Below are positions 28,580 through 37,385 of a stretch of DNA of 64,000 nucleotides, piece after piece. This DNA is from Fuerstiella sp. GTDB taxonomy: Bacteria > Planctomycetota > Planctomycetia > Planctomycetales > Planctomycetaceae. The translations under genes and the position numbers were made by a program. Under the pieces are notes generated by a model. It had not been told where the DNA came from. It was given only the letters and a program-made list of their open reading frames with translations, and made no database searches. The DNA lies in assembly GCA_014238335.1 (NCBI GenBank), contig JABABI010000029.1, positions 19,734 to 83,733 on the forward strand. The letters are read 5' to 3'. Numbering within the stretch: the first letter of the stretch is position 1; the number at the start of each line of letters is the position of its first letter.

Positions 28580-29000
28580 TCCGGGGGAAGTTTGACTTTC
28601 AGATGCCACTGGCCTGATTCGTCCGAGACAAAAACGCCGTGGGGCGTGACACTTAACTGCTCAAAAATGCACTCGGGCGCACAAAGCAACCTTCGGCGCA
28701 CAGAAGCGGATTATTGATTTGATCGTCACAACCGGTGCGACAGCTAAAGGCGAATTGGGCCCCAAGTCCATCAGACTGCCGTCGCAGGCCCGCTTCGTAG
28801 AGATCATCGCAGACGCGGGCCCTGGACCGGCATTTCATGCCGCATGTCCCAACGGAGATGCGATTCGGCGATCATGCCTTGACCGGCAATCATCGGTACA
28901 AGTGCGGTTTGAGACGTCATTTGTTCTAATGCTCGGACTTTTGGAAGACTTGATTGTGCCCCCCCATATCCGACACAGCATTTTGAGGGTTTGAGAGATC
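28580..29000. other. divergent intergenic region before the D-amino-acid cluster
   Basis: About 420 bases that must hold the promoter of the four-gene plus-strand cluster starting at 29001, and that of the RND gene. I see no convincing -35/-10 pair or operator palindrome. A run of seven C residues occurs near 28960. A 91-codon plus-strand frame (28719-28994) has no recognisable features. Confidence 0.4.
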
Positions 29001-30068
29001 GTGGACGCAGCTGACGAAAGTGCATCGGAACTAAAACAGTATCGGCGAATTATTCTGCTTACGGACGGGTTTTCGACACCGTTCCTGGCGAAGACAGCGA
29101 TCAGCTTATTGCGATACAGGCAGAACCACATCGCTGCCGTTCTGGATTCCACTGAAGCCGGGAAGACGGCCCAGTCTTTGTTCGGAACCGGTGGCACCGT
29201 ACCGGTCGTCAGATCGCTTGACGAGACTAATGCGGATGCTCTGTTCATCGGCATCGCACCGCCGGGAGGGAAACTTCCGGAACATTGGCGGGCCACCGTC
29301 ATCAGCGCATTATCCCGCGGCATTGACGTGGTCTCAGGACTGCATGACTTCCTTTGCAACGACAGTGAATTTACCAGCGCCGCCGAAGAACACGGTTGTC
29401 GATTGATTGATGTCCGCAGGAACAACGAACGCCACACGGCGCAGCATGTCGAATTTCGTAAAGAATGTCTGCGAATTCTCACAGTCGGTCATGATTGCAG
29501 CGTCGGCAAGATGGTCACGTCTCTGGAGATTCAGCGTGTTCTGGCCGAACGCGGTGAGGACGCACAGTTTTTGGCAACCGGACAGACCGGAATCATGATC
29601 GCGGGCGACGGTGTTCCGATTGACTGCGTCGTCGCTGACTTTGTCAACGGATCCGCCGAATTGCTCGTCCAGAGACATGAGCAGCACGACATCCTGCTAA
29701 TTGAGGGTCAGGGCAGTATTTCTCATCCAAGCTTTTCGGCTGTCACGCTGGGTTTGCTGCACGGCTGCGCTCCGGACGGTCTGATCATGTGTTACGAGGC
29801 CGGTCGAGAAATGGTCAAGGGGCTGCATGAGATTGCAATTCCGCCGCTGCAGACACTGGTCACGGCATACGAAACCAACGCAGTGTTGAGAAATCCATGT
29901 CGTGTGATTGGTATCTCCGTGAACGGACGTAACCTTTCCGCTGAACAGGCAGCAGCAGAATGCGAACGCGTCAGTTCAGAGCTTGGACTGCCGGCATGTG
30001 ACGTCTACCGTGACGGGGCCGACGTACTGGCCGATGCCGTCCTTGCACTTCGCGGAGAGCAACGATGA
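29001..30068 (+). CDS. dgcN: DUF1611 protein, DgcN-like (D-glutamate N-acetylation step)
   Basis: 355 residues from a GTG start. The N-terminal Rossmann-like half contains GIAPPGG (85-90) and [18 protein letters not shown]. The C-terminal half has a P-loop-like GHDCSVGKM (163-171), TGQTGIMI, and [11 protein letters not shown], the standard DUF1611 landmarks. Members named DgcN act with the enolase-type racemase DgcA to turn D-Glu into L-Glu via N-acetyl-Glu. The next gene encodes just such an enzyme and overlaps by 4 bases, the same pairing as dgcN-dgcA. The symbol rests on family and context, not on measured activity. Confidence 0.82.
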   Translation: MDAADESASELKQYRRIILLTDGFSTPFLAKTAISLLRYRQNHIAAVLDSTEAGKTAQSLFGTGGTVPVVRSLDETNADALFIGIAPPGGKLPEHWRATVISALSRGIDVVSGLHDFLCNDSEFTSAAEEHGCRLIDVRRNNERHTAQHVEFRKECLRILTVGHDCSVGKMVTSLEIQRVLAERGEDAQFLATGQTGIMIAGDGVPIDCVVADFVNGSAELLVQRHEQHDILLIEGQGSISHPSFSAVTLGLLHGCAPDGLIMCYEAGREMVKGLHEIAIPPLQTLVTAYETNAVLRNPCRVIGISVNGRNLSAEQAAAECERVSSELGLPACDVYRDGADVLADAVLALRGEQR

Positions 30069-31111
30069 TGAATGTTCAGCTGCATAGATTCGCCCTGCCA
30101 CTGGAACATGAGTTCAGGATTGCTCGAGCCACAACGACGGTGCAGCGTTCACTGGTTGTTGAACTTCAGCATGACGGCATCTATGGACTCGGCGAAGTGA
30201 CGGAAAACGCATTCTACGGGCATTCACTGGATTCGATGGCCGAATCGATTCACAGTTGCGAGTCCTTTCTGAAGCACTACACCTTCGGAGATCCGGAAGA
30301 CCTGTGGGACCACCTGCAGGCACTGCTGAAAGACGACCCCTTCGCTCTGTCAGCGATTGACCTGGCAGCGCATGATCTGTACGGGAAACTACAGTGCCAA
30401 AGCACTTACGACCTGCTGGAACTACAGTGGCTGGATGTTCCGCCGAGCAGTTACACGATCGGAATCGCCCCCATAAACGAGATGGTCGCAAAACTGCAAG
30501 AGAAACCCGCCTGGGACATCTACAAAATCAAGCTTGGAACCTCACTGGACGTTGATATCGTCCGGCAGCTGCGTGAATACACATCTGCCGTGTTCCGCGT
30601 CGACGCCAACTGCGGCTGGACGGCCGATGAGACAATCGCAAACTCTGTTCAGTTGAAGCCACTGGGTGTCGAGTTCATCGAACAGCCTCTACCGGCTGCG
30701 GCAGCTGACAAAGATCATCGTCGTGTGTTTCACGAGTCAGCGCTTCCCGTGATCGCGGACGAAAGCTGCCTTGTCGAAACTGACGTCGAAAAATGTATCG
30801 GGCGTTTTCACGGAGTAAATATCAAACTGTGCAAGTGTGGCGGACTCACGCCGGCCGTGCGCATGCTGATGCAGGCGCGTTCGAGTGGCATGAAAACCAT
30901 GGTCGGCTGCATGGTGGAAAGCACGGTGGGGATCTCAGCGGCCGCACAGCTGCTGCCTTTGCTTGACTACGCCGATCTTGACGGTGCTGTGCTGCTGGCG
31001 GAGGACCCTGCCGATGGCGTTGCCGTCATCAACGGTCGTGTCGAACTCAGTGACCGGTACGGAAATGGTGCAGAGCTTGTTCCGGAGCGAGCCAATAAAT
31101 TGACAGTCTGA
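30065..31111 (+). CDS. dgcA: enolase-superfamily epimerase, DgcA / L-Ala-D/L-Glu epimerase type
   Basis: 348 residues. The capping domain includes [12 protein letters not shown]. The barrel has the KxK pair Lys154 and Lys156 (YKIKLG), metal ligands Asp180, Glu206 and Asp232, and Lys257 in LCKCGG as the opposite base. CxVEST in GCMVESTVG is typical of dipeptide epimerases and N-acyl-Glu racemases. The ATG overlaps the stop of the DgcN-like gene. Likely reaction: epimerisation of N-acetyl-D-Glu or of the D-Glu residue in L-Ala-D-Glu released from peptidoglycan. Either fits the neighbours, which are D-aminoacylase and VanX-type enzymes. Confidence 0.85.
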   Translation: MMNVQLHRFALPLEHEFRIARATTTVQRSLVVELQHDGIYGLGEVTENAFYGHSLDSMAESIHSCESFLKHYTFGDPEDLWDHLQALLKDDPFALSAIDLAAHDLYGKLQCQSTYDLLELQWLDVPPSSYTIGIAPINEMVAKLQEKPAWDIYKIKLGTSLDVDIVRQLREYTSAVFRVDANCGWTADETIANSVQLKPLGVEFIEQPLPAAAADKDHRRVFHESALPVIADESCLVETDVEKCIGRFHGVNIKLCKCGGLTPAVRMLMQARSSGMKTMVGCMVESTVGISAAAQLLPLLDYADLDGAVLLAEDPADGVAVINGRVELSDRYGNGAELVPERANKLTV

Positions 31112-31112
31112 A

Positions 31113-33893
31113 ATGCCCGAATCGGCATGCGAGAACCCCATGCAAAAACCTGTACCGGTAAGTTCGTACGCTGTGTGGCTCTTCTGGAGCTGTCTACTTC
31201 CCTGTGTGTGTGGCGGTGAGTTTCCTGGACGCAGCTGGGAACGATTGAAGTCACCGTCCGCCGCCGGTTGGTCTGTGGAGGGATTGGCAAAGGCCCGGGA
31301 GTTTTCAGATTCGCTTGACACGACAGCCGTCATGATCGTGGAAGGCGGAAGTGTCCTTGAGCAGTGGGGTTCCGTTGCGCTGCCACTGAAATGCCATTCG
31401 ATCAGAAAGAGCCTGCTGAGTGCCCTGTACGGCTCACACGTCGGCAGTGATCGTATCGACCTGAACCTGTCGATGCAGCAACTCGGTATCAATGACAACG
31501 AGCCATCACTGACCGATTCCGAACGTCAGGCAACGGTCCGTAATCTGCTGACAGCACGTTCCGGTATTTATCATCCGGCGTTGTACGAAACGACGGCCAT
31601 GGCAGCGGCTCGACCGCCACGAGGATCCCACGCTCCCAACACGTTCTGGTATTACAACAACTGGGATTTCAACGCGTCGTGTTCCATCTTCGAAAACCTG
31701 ACCGGGCGCAGTATCTTCGAAGAATTCGATGACCACATCGCCGGGCCGATTGGACTGCAGGACTTTCATCGCGATCGAGATACGCAGTATGTCACGGGCG
31801 ACGATTCCGTGCACGCCGCCTATCCATTTAAGCTCAGTACTCGCGATCTCGCCAGAATCGGTCTGCTGTTCCTGCGAAAGGGAAAATGGGACGATCGACA
31901 ACTGATTCCCGAGAACTGGGTGCGCGAAAGCACAACGTCATATTCTGACGCGGGGGCGTCGGGCGGTTACGGCTACATGTGGTGGGTCTCTGTCGATGGC
32001 AGACATTTTCCGGGTGTTTCACTTCCGCACGGCACATATTCAGCACGCGGCTACCGTGGACAGTATCTGTTGGTGATTCCCGAGTGGGATCTGCTGATCT
32101 GTCATCGCGTGAACTCATTCCAGCAGGGTACGTCAGTCTCGAAGACCGATTTCGGAAACCTGCTTTCGCTGATCATTGCTGCTCGACCGGCTGCAGCTGC
32201 AGGAAACGCACTTCCAAATCCGCGTCATGCGGCTGCAAGGAAGCCGCCCGTCAGCAGCGAGAACCCCAGGTTCGATCTGGTAATTCGTAACGCGGAAGTA
32301 ATCGACGGAACAGGTCGCCCCCGCTACAAGGCTGACGTAGGGGTGCTGGACGGTGTCATCACTGAAATCAGCATGCTGGCGCGTGCGGCGGCTGAGGACG
32401 TTATCGATGCCACAGGCCGGATACTCGCGCCAGGCTTTATCGATCTGCATAGCCACGCCGAAAAAGGTCTCGTCGACAACGACCCGAGCCGGCGCAGCGC
32501 GCCCAATCTGATTACTCAGGGCATCACGACCGTCGTTGTAAATCAGGACGGAGCAGGCCCGCTGGACCTCGCTGCGCAACGGCAGACAATGAAACGGCTT
32601 GGCGTCGGAATGAACGTTGTTCCCGTTGTTGGACACGGGACAATTCGCAGGGAAGTCATGGGACCGGATCACCAGCGACCGGCCAGCATTGATGAACTGA
32701 AACGCATGAAGCAGCATCTGCAAACGTCCCTGCAGCAGGGTGCATTCGGTATGTCGGCCGGCCTGGAATACGTTCCCGGTCGCTGGAGCACTCCCCGCGA
32801 AATGGAAGCACTGGCAACGACGATCGCTGCAGTAGACGGCGTATACATTGTGCACGAACGAAGTTCCGGCAGTCGTCCGATGTGGTTTCTGCCCAGTCGT
32901 GACTCAGCGGATCAGCCTTCGATGCTGGACAATCTTCAGGAACTGATCCAAATAGCGGCCGCAACCAAAGTGACTACGGTCGCCACACATATCAAAGCCA
33001 GGGGAACCGATTTCTGGGGCTCCAGCCAAAAAATGAACGAAATGATTGGACACGCGCGGAGTGAAGGATTGCCGTTTTTCGCCGATCAATACCCGTACAA
33101 TACCAGCGGCTCCGATGGACGAATCGTTCTCATCCCGGCCTGGGCATCGTCAAAACAGTCCAAAGAAAATTCTGAAGCAGATAACGCACTGAGCCACGCC
33201 GACAGGCTTGAGAAGATTCTCGCCGACGAATCTCTGTCCGCCAACGTACGTCGCGACATCGAATACGAGATTACTCGCCGCGGGGGTGCTGACCGGATCC
33301 TGGTTCTGGAACATCCGGACACCGATCTTATCGGAAAGACGCTGGCTGAATTCGCCAGACAAACAGAATCGACGATCGTCGATTCCGCCATTTCACTGCA
33401 GTTGAACGGAGATCGAGATCGACGCGGCGGAGCTCGACTAAGAGCGTTTTCAATGTCTGAAGAAGATGTGGAATCGTTCGCTGCCACACCATGGACCGCG
33501 ACGTCCAGCGACGCGGGAATTACACTGCCTGGCGATGGCCCCGTGCATCCTCGCTTCTATGGAGCATTTCCCCGAAAAATTCGACATTACGCGATCGACC
33601 GTGGCTTGATGAGCATTGAGGAGGCCGTGCGAGTTTCCACCTCATTGCCGGCCAGCATACTGAACCTGCCCAACCGAGGTGTCATTCGAAAAGGTGCTCG
33701 CGCGGATCTGGTCGTCTTTGATCCAGCGCGAATTCGGGACAGGGCAGATGCGTTTCACCCGCATCAATACTCCGAGGGGATCGAATACGTCCTTGTGAAC
33801 GGAAAGCTGGCAGTCGATCGTGAGCAGTGGACTGGTAATCTGTCCGGTCGCGTGTTATCCCGAACTCACTCGGCCACAACAATCGCCCCATAA
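31113..33893 (+). CDS. fusion of penicillin-binding-fold serine hydrolase and N-acyl-D-amino-acid deacylase
   Basis: 926-residue two-enzyme protein starting one base after the DgcA-like stop. A signal peptide (hydrophobic [13 protein letters not shown], residues 19-31) suggests export; the ATG at 31140 is an alternative start. The first half (about 45-360) is a class C beta-lactamase/DD-peptidase fold with SIRK (Ser96, Lys99) and a YYNN motif (180-183). The usual KTG/HxG strand appears altered (RGYRGQ). The second half (388-900) is a D-aminoacylase: [12 protein letters not shown], zinc motif DLHSH (His446, His448), ATHIKARG, and ILVLEHP. Predicted role: cleave peptides ending in D-amino acids and deacylate N-acyl-D-amino acids outside the cytoplasm. 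Domain calls are firm; the joint function is inferred. Confidence 0.85.
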   Translation: MPESACENPMQKPVPVSSYAVWLFWSCLLPCVCGGEFPGRSWERLKSPSAAGWSVEGLAKAREFSDSLDTTAVMIVEGGSVLEQWGSVALPLKCHSIRKSLLSALYGSHVGSDRIDLNLSMQQLGINDNEPSLTDSERQATVRNLLTARSGIYHPALYETTAMAAARPPRGSHAPNTFWYYNNWDFNASCSIFENLTGRSIFEEFDDHIAGPIGLQDFHRDRDTQYVTGDDSVHAAYPFKLSTRDLARIGLLFLRKGKWDDRQLIPENWVRESTTSYSDAGASGGYGYMWWVSVDGRHFPGVSLPHGTYSARGYRGQYLLVIPEWDLLICHRVNSFQQGTSVSKTDFGNLLSLIIAARPAAAAGNALPNPRHAAARKPPVSSENPRFDLVIRNAEVIDGTGRPRYKADVGVLDGVITEISMLARAAAEDVIDATGRILAPGFIDLHSHAEKGLVDNDPSRRSAPNLITQGITTVVVNQDGAGPLDLAAQRQTMKRLGVGMNVVPVVGHGTIRREVMGPDHQRPASIDELKRMKQHLQTSLQQGAFGMSAGLEYVPGRWSTPREMEALATTIAAVDGVYIVHERSSGSRPMWFLPSRDSADQPSMLDNLQELIQIAAATKVTTVATHIKARGTDFWGSSQKMNEMIGHARSEGLPFFADQYPYNTSGSDGRIVLIPAWASSKQSKENSEADNALSHADRLEKILADESLSANVRRDIEYEITRRGGADRILVLEHPDTDLIGKTLAEFARQTESTIVDSAISLQLNGDRDRRGGARLRAFSMSEEDVESFAATPWTATSSDAGITLPGDGPVHPRFYGAFPRKIRHYAIDRGLMSIEEAVRVSTSLPASILNLPNRGVIRKGARADLVVFDPARIRDRADAFHPHQYSEGIEYVLVNGKLAVDREQWTGNLSGRVLSRTHSATTIAP

Positions 33894-33922
33894 TCGCCTT
33901 CGCTGAACGCTGAGACCGTCCA

Positions 33923-36900
33923 ATGAACTTGAAACGCATCTGCATCCTGGCCGTAACAGCAACGGCATTCGTTCCATCTGTCGGCGCTGACGAACTGGAG
34001 CCGCAGACTCTCGGACAGATCGACCAGATGATCTCGAAGCTTGTTGCAGATCGCGGCATACCAGGAATTTCGGTTGCTGTGGCCACGGACAACCAGCTTT
34101 CCTACACCAGGGGATTTGGCCTGGCTGACGTCGAAAACTCGGTTGCTGCCACCGCAGACACGCGCTACCGCACCGCATCCATCGCCAAGTCGATGACGGC
34201 GGTAGTCGTGCTCTCACTTGCCGAACGAGGTGTCATCGACCTGGATGCGGAAGTTCAGCAGTACAGACCTGAATATCCCAGAAAACGCTGGCCCGTTACG
34301 TCACGTCAGTTGCTAGGCCATCGCGCCGGCGTGCGGCACTATAAGAGCGGGGCAGAAGCCCGTTCGACTCAGTATTTCAATAGCCTCTCCGCAGCGCTGC
34401 CGACCTTTCGTGACGATCCACTTCTGCACGAACCGGGCACAGAGTTTCTTTACACGACCTTCGGTTTCAATCTGCTTGGCAATGTGTTGGAAGGAGCAAC
34501 AAACGAATCCTTTGTTGAGTTGTTGCGCCAGCATGTGCTGCGACCGGCAAAGATGTCGCAGACAGTTGTTGATGACCAGTACGCGATCATTCCGCACAGA
34601 ACACGTGGCTATATCCGGCCGACAAAAGAACAGCAAACGGCGTTGTTCGGTAATGACGCTTCAACTCCAGACAAGCTTTTCAATGCCCCATTGCACGACA
34701 CCAGTATGAAGATTCCGGGCGGTGGTCTGTTGTCCACAGCGTCCGACCTGGTGCGATTTGCGATCGCGGCAAACACGGGAAAGCTGCTGAACAGTGAATC
34801 GTTGCAGCAAATGTGGACCAGCCAGAAGACTCGGGATGGGAAGGAAACAAACTACGGTCTCGGCTGGCGAGTTGACTCGCATCTGGGTCAAAAACGGGTC
34901 TCACACACGGGCGGTCAGTCGGGGACGTCGACGGTACTGCTTCTGGTACCTGAGACTGGCACGTCCGTCGCGGTCATGTGCAACCTGCAGCATGTCAGGC
35001 TGTCGCGGCTTGCTGAGTCGATCGCCGACGTTGTGTCACCGCGTCCGCAACCTGCAGCAGTAACGGACTACGCACGCGCCGTGAAGAGACTGCAGGCCGC
35101 CATTCGTCACGAAGTCGAACAGAAACAGCTGCCTGCATTTTCTATTTCACTGGTCGACAGCGAACGTGTCGTCTGGAGCGACGGATTCGGCTTTCAGGAC
35201 GCGCAGAAAAAGATTCCTGCCACGGCGGACACCGTTTATCGAGTGGGTTCAGTTTCAAAACTGTTCACTGACATTGCCGTGATGCAGCTGGTGGAAAGCG
35301 GTCAGCTGGACCTCGATGCTACTGTCAACACGTACCTGCCGGAATTTAGGCCGAACAATTCGTTCGACATACCGATTACTCTGCGTCAACTGATGACTCA
35401 CCGATCCGGTCTTGTGAGGGAGTCACCGGTGGGCAACTACTTCGACCCCACCGAACCGACTCTGGCGGACACAGTCGCCAGCCTGAACCACACAAAACTG
35501 GTCTATAAGCCGGACACCAGAACCAAGTATTCCAATGCCGCAATCGCCGTTGTGGGCGCCGTGCTGGAAACACAACTGGACAAGTCTCATGCAGCTCGGG
35601 TGCGGCAGTCCATCCTGGACCCATTAAGCATGAGCAGCAGTGGGTTTGTAGTCACTCCGACCGTGCGACAAAAGCTGGCAACAGGTTGGATGCGCACGTA
35701 CGACGGTCGACGGTTTGAAGCCCCCGGTTTTCTTTTGGGTACCGGCCCTGCCGGGAACCTGTACTCAAGCGTGACGGATTTGTCAAAGTTCCTGGTCTGC
35801 ATGTTCCAGGAAGGGCAGTCGCCCACCGGAACAATTCTGCAGCCGGACACATACCGGTCGATGACATCACCGATTCTGGACTCTGACGGACAGCCTCAGG
35901 GGTTCGGGCTGGGGTTTCACATTCAAAGCCTGGACGGCTTCCAAAAAATCGGGCATGGGGGGGCTGTCTACGGTTTCTCTACTCAGCTGGAAGCACTGCC
36001 CGAACGAAAAATCGGCGTGGCCGCCGTGTCGTCGCTGGATGGCAGTAACGGCGTAGTACGCCGACTTACAGATTATGCTCTAAGACTCATACTCGCTGCG
36101 CAGGACGACAAACCGCTTCCGTCGTATCGTACAACGGGGCCTGTTCCCTCCGGACGAATTCAGGAACTGATTGGTACTTACCGCGAAATCAATGGAACAC
36201 AACTGACACGAATCAGCGAATTCAACGGTCGCGTTTCCATGCAGCGAGGCACCTTTCAATACGATCTGCGCACTGCAGCAGATGACGGGAGTCTGCTGAC
36301 CGACGACGCGGCCGGCACTCGTACCAGCGTGCAACTGCAGGATGCCGGCACGTTGCGGGTTGGCGAAGACACATTCCAGCGAATCGCGAACAAACCGCCT
36401 GCCGAGATACCAGACCGATGGAAAGGACTCATCGGAGAATACGGCTGGGACCATAACACGCTGTACATTCTGGAAGACGCTGGCCAGTTGTACGCGCTGA
36501 TCGAGTGGTTCTACTACTATCCGCTGAAGGAGATCAGTGACGATGTGTTCACCTTCCCGGATTACGGTCTGTACCACGGCGAAGGGCTGAAGTTCACTCG
36601 AAATGCAGAAGGTGCTGCCGTTAACGTCGTTGCCGCGGAAGTCGACTTTCAGCGCCGTGAAGTGGGCACGAAAGACGGTGAAACCTTTCGGATTATTCCC
36701 GTAGAGCCGATTGACAATCTTCGCGAGGCGGCTCTGGCGGCAAGTCCACCGCCGGAACCAGGTGAGTATCGCGATCCTGATCTGGTGGAACTGACGTCGC
36801 TGGATCCCACAATCAAGCTGGATATCCGGTACGCCTCAACCAACAACTTCACGGGGGCCCTGTTCTACAAACAGCCTCGAGCGTTCATGCAGCGACCTGC

Positions 36901-37333
36901 CGCCGAAGCCGTCGTGCGTGCGCATCAGCGGCTGAAGGAACGGGGGCTCGGCCTGTTGATTCACGACGCCTATCGGCCGTGGCACGTCACAAAGATGTTT
37001 TGGGACGCAACGCCGGAGGATCTGAAGGATTTCGTCGCCAACCCGGCCCGCGGGTCTCGGCACAATCGTGGCTGCGCCGTTGACCTGACGCTGTATGATC
37101 TCAGCACGGGTGCACCGATTCAGATGGTCGCCGGCTACGACGAATTTTCACCGCGATCCTTCCCTCTGTATCCCGGTGGGACGTCCCGTCAGCACTGGTA
37201 TCGCCAACTGCTGCGGCGGACCATGGAAGCTGAGAACTTTTCGGTTTACGAATTCGAATGGTGGCACTTCGATTTCACAGACTGGAAGAAGTACCGCATC
37301 GGCAATATCACCTTCGAACAGATTCGGAAATGA
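33923..37333 (+). CDS. fusion of two beta-lactamase-fold serine hydrolases and a VanX-type D-Ala-D-Ala dipeptidase
   Basis: 1136 residues with a signal peptide (1-22, cleaved near GADEL). Hydrolase 1 (25-375) has SIAK (Ser86, Lys89), YTT in place of YxN (177-179) and HTGG (328-331). Hydrolase 2 (385-730) has SVSK (Ser443, Lys446), YSN (536-538) and HGG (678-680). A beta-rich linker (740-940) resembles the extra C-terminal domain of such peptidases. The end (945-1136) is an M15D dipeptidase with the conserved Arg in DAYRP (1018), the SxHxxGxAxD zinc motif (His1047, Asp1054) and ExxH (Glu1112, His1115). VanX cuts D-Ala-D-Ala. All key residues of hydrolase 2 and VanX are present. Last gene of the cluster, 29 bases after the previous stop. 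Confidence 0.88.
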   Translation: MNLKRICILAVTATAFVPSVGADELEPQTLGQIDQMISKLVADRGIPGISVAVATDNQLSYTRGFGLADVENSVAATADTRYRTASIAKSMTAVVVLSLAERGVIDLDAEVQQYRPEYPRKRWPVTSRQLLGHRAGVRHYKSGAEARSTQYFNSLSAALPTFRDDPLLHEPGTEFLYTTFGFNLLGNVLEGATNESFVELLRQHVLRPAKMSQTVVDDQYAIIPHRTRGYIRPTKEQQTALFGNDASTPDKLFNAPLHDTSMKIPGGGLLSTASDLVRFAIAANTGKLLNSESLQQMWTSQKTRDGKETNYGLGWRVDSHLGQKRVSHTGGQSGTSTVLLLVPETGTSVAVMCNLQHVRLSRLAESIADVVSPRPQPAAVTDYARAVKRLQAAIRHEVEQKQLPAFSISLVDSERVVWSDGFGFQDAQKKIPATADTVYRVGSVSKLFTDIAVMQLVESGQLDLDATVNTYLPEFRPNNSFDIPITLRQLMTHRSGLVRESPVGNYFDPTEPTLADTVASLNHTKLVYKPDTRTKYSNAAIAVVGAVLETQLDKSHAARVRQSILDPLSMSSSGFVVTPTVRQKLATGWMRTYDGRRFEAPGFLLGTGPAGNLYSSVTDLSKFLVCMFQEGQSPTGTILQPDTYRSMTSPILDSDGQPQGFGLGFHIQSLDGFQKIGHGGAVYGFSTQLEALPERKIGVAAVSSLDGSNGVVRRLTDYALRLILAAQDDKPLPSYRTTGPVPSGRIQELIGTYREINGTQLTRISEFNGRVSMQRGTFQYDLRTAADDGSLLTDDAAGTRTSVQLQDAGTLRVGEDTFQRIANKPPAEIPDRWKGLIGEYGWDHNTLYILEDAGQLYALIEWFYYYPLKEISDDVFTFPDYGLYHGEGLKFTRNAEGAAVNVVAAEVDFQRREVGTKDGETFRIIPVEPIDNLREAALAASPPPEPGEYRDPDLVELTSLDPTIKLDIRYASTNNFTGALFYKQPRAFMQRPAAEAVVRAHQRLKERGLGLLIHDAYRPWHVTKMFWDATPEDLKDFVANPARGSRHNRGCAVDLTLYDLSTGAPIQMVAGYDEFSPRSFPLYPGGTSRQHWYRQLLRRTMEAENFSVYEFEWWHFDFTDWKKYRIGNITFEQIRK

Positions 37334-37334
37334 T

Positions 37335-37346
37335 GTTTCCGGAAAC
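37335..37346. repeat. 12-base perfect palindrome between convergent genes
   Basis: GTTTCCGGAAAC lies one base after the stop of the triple-fusion gene and 39 bases before the end of the convergent PQQ gene. It is too short for a terminator stem by itself. Chance occurrence is quite possible. Confidence 0.3.
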
Positions 37347-37385
37347 TGGACGGCAGGAGTCCTGAACAGCAACAGAACATCGATT

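Noticed and set aside
28719..28994. 91-codon frame upstream of the DgcN-like gene
   Set aside because: No ribosome site, no domain and mixed composition; more likely leader or promoter sequence.
33923..37333. Glycopeptide-resistance island around the VanX domain
   Set aside because: No VanH, VanA or VanR/S-like gene is adjacent, and the neighbours fit D-amino-acid salvage better.
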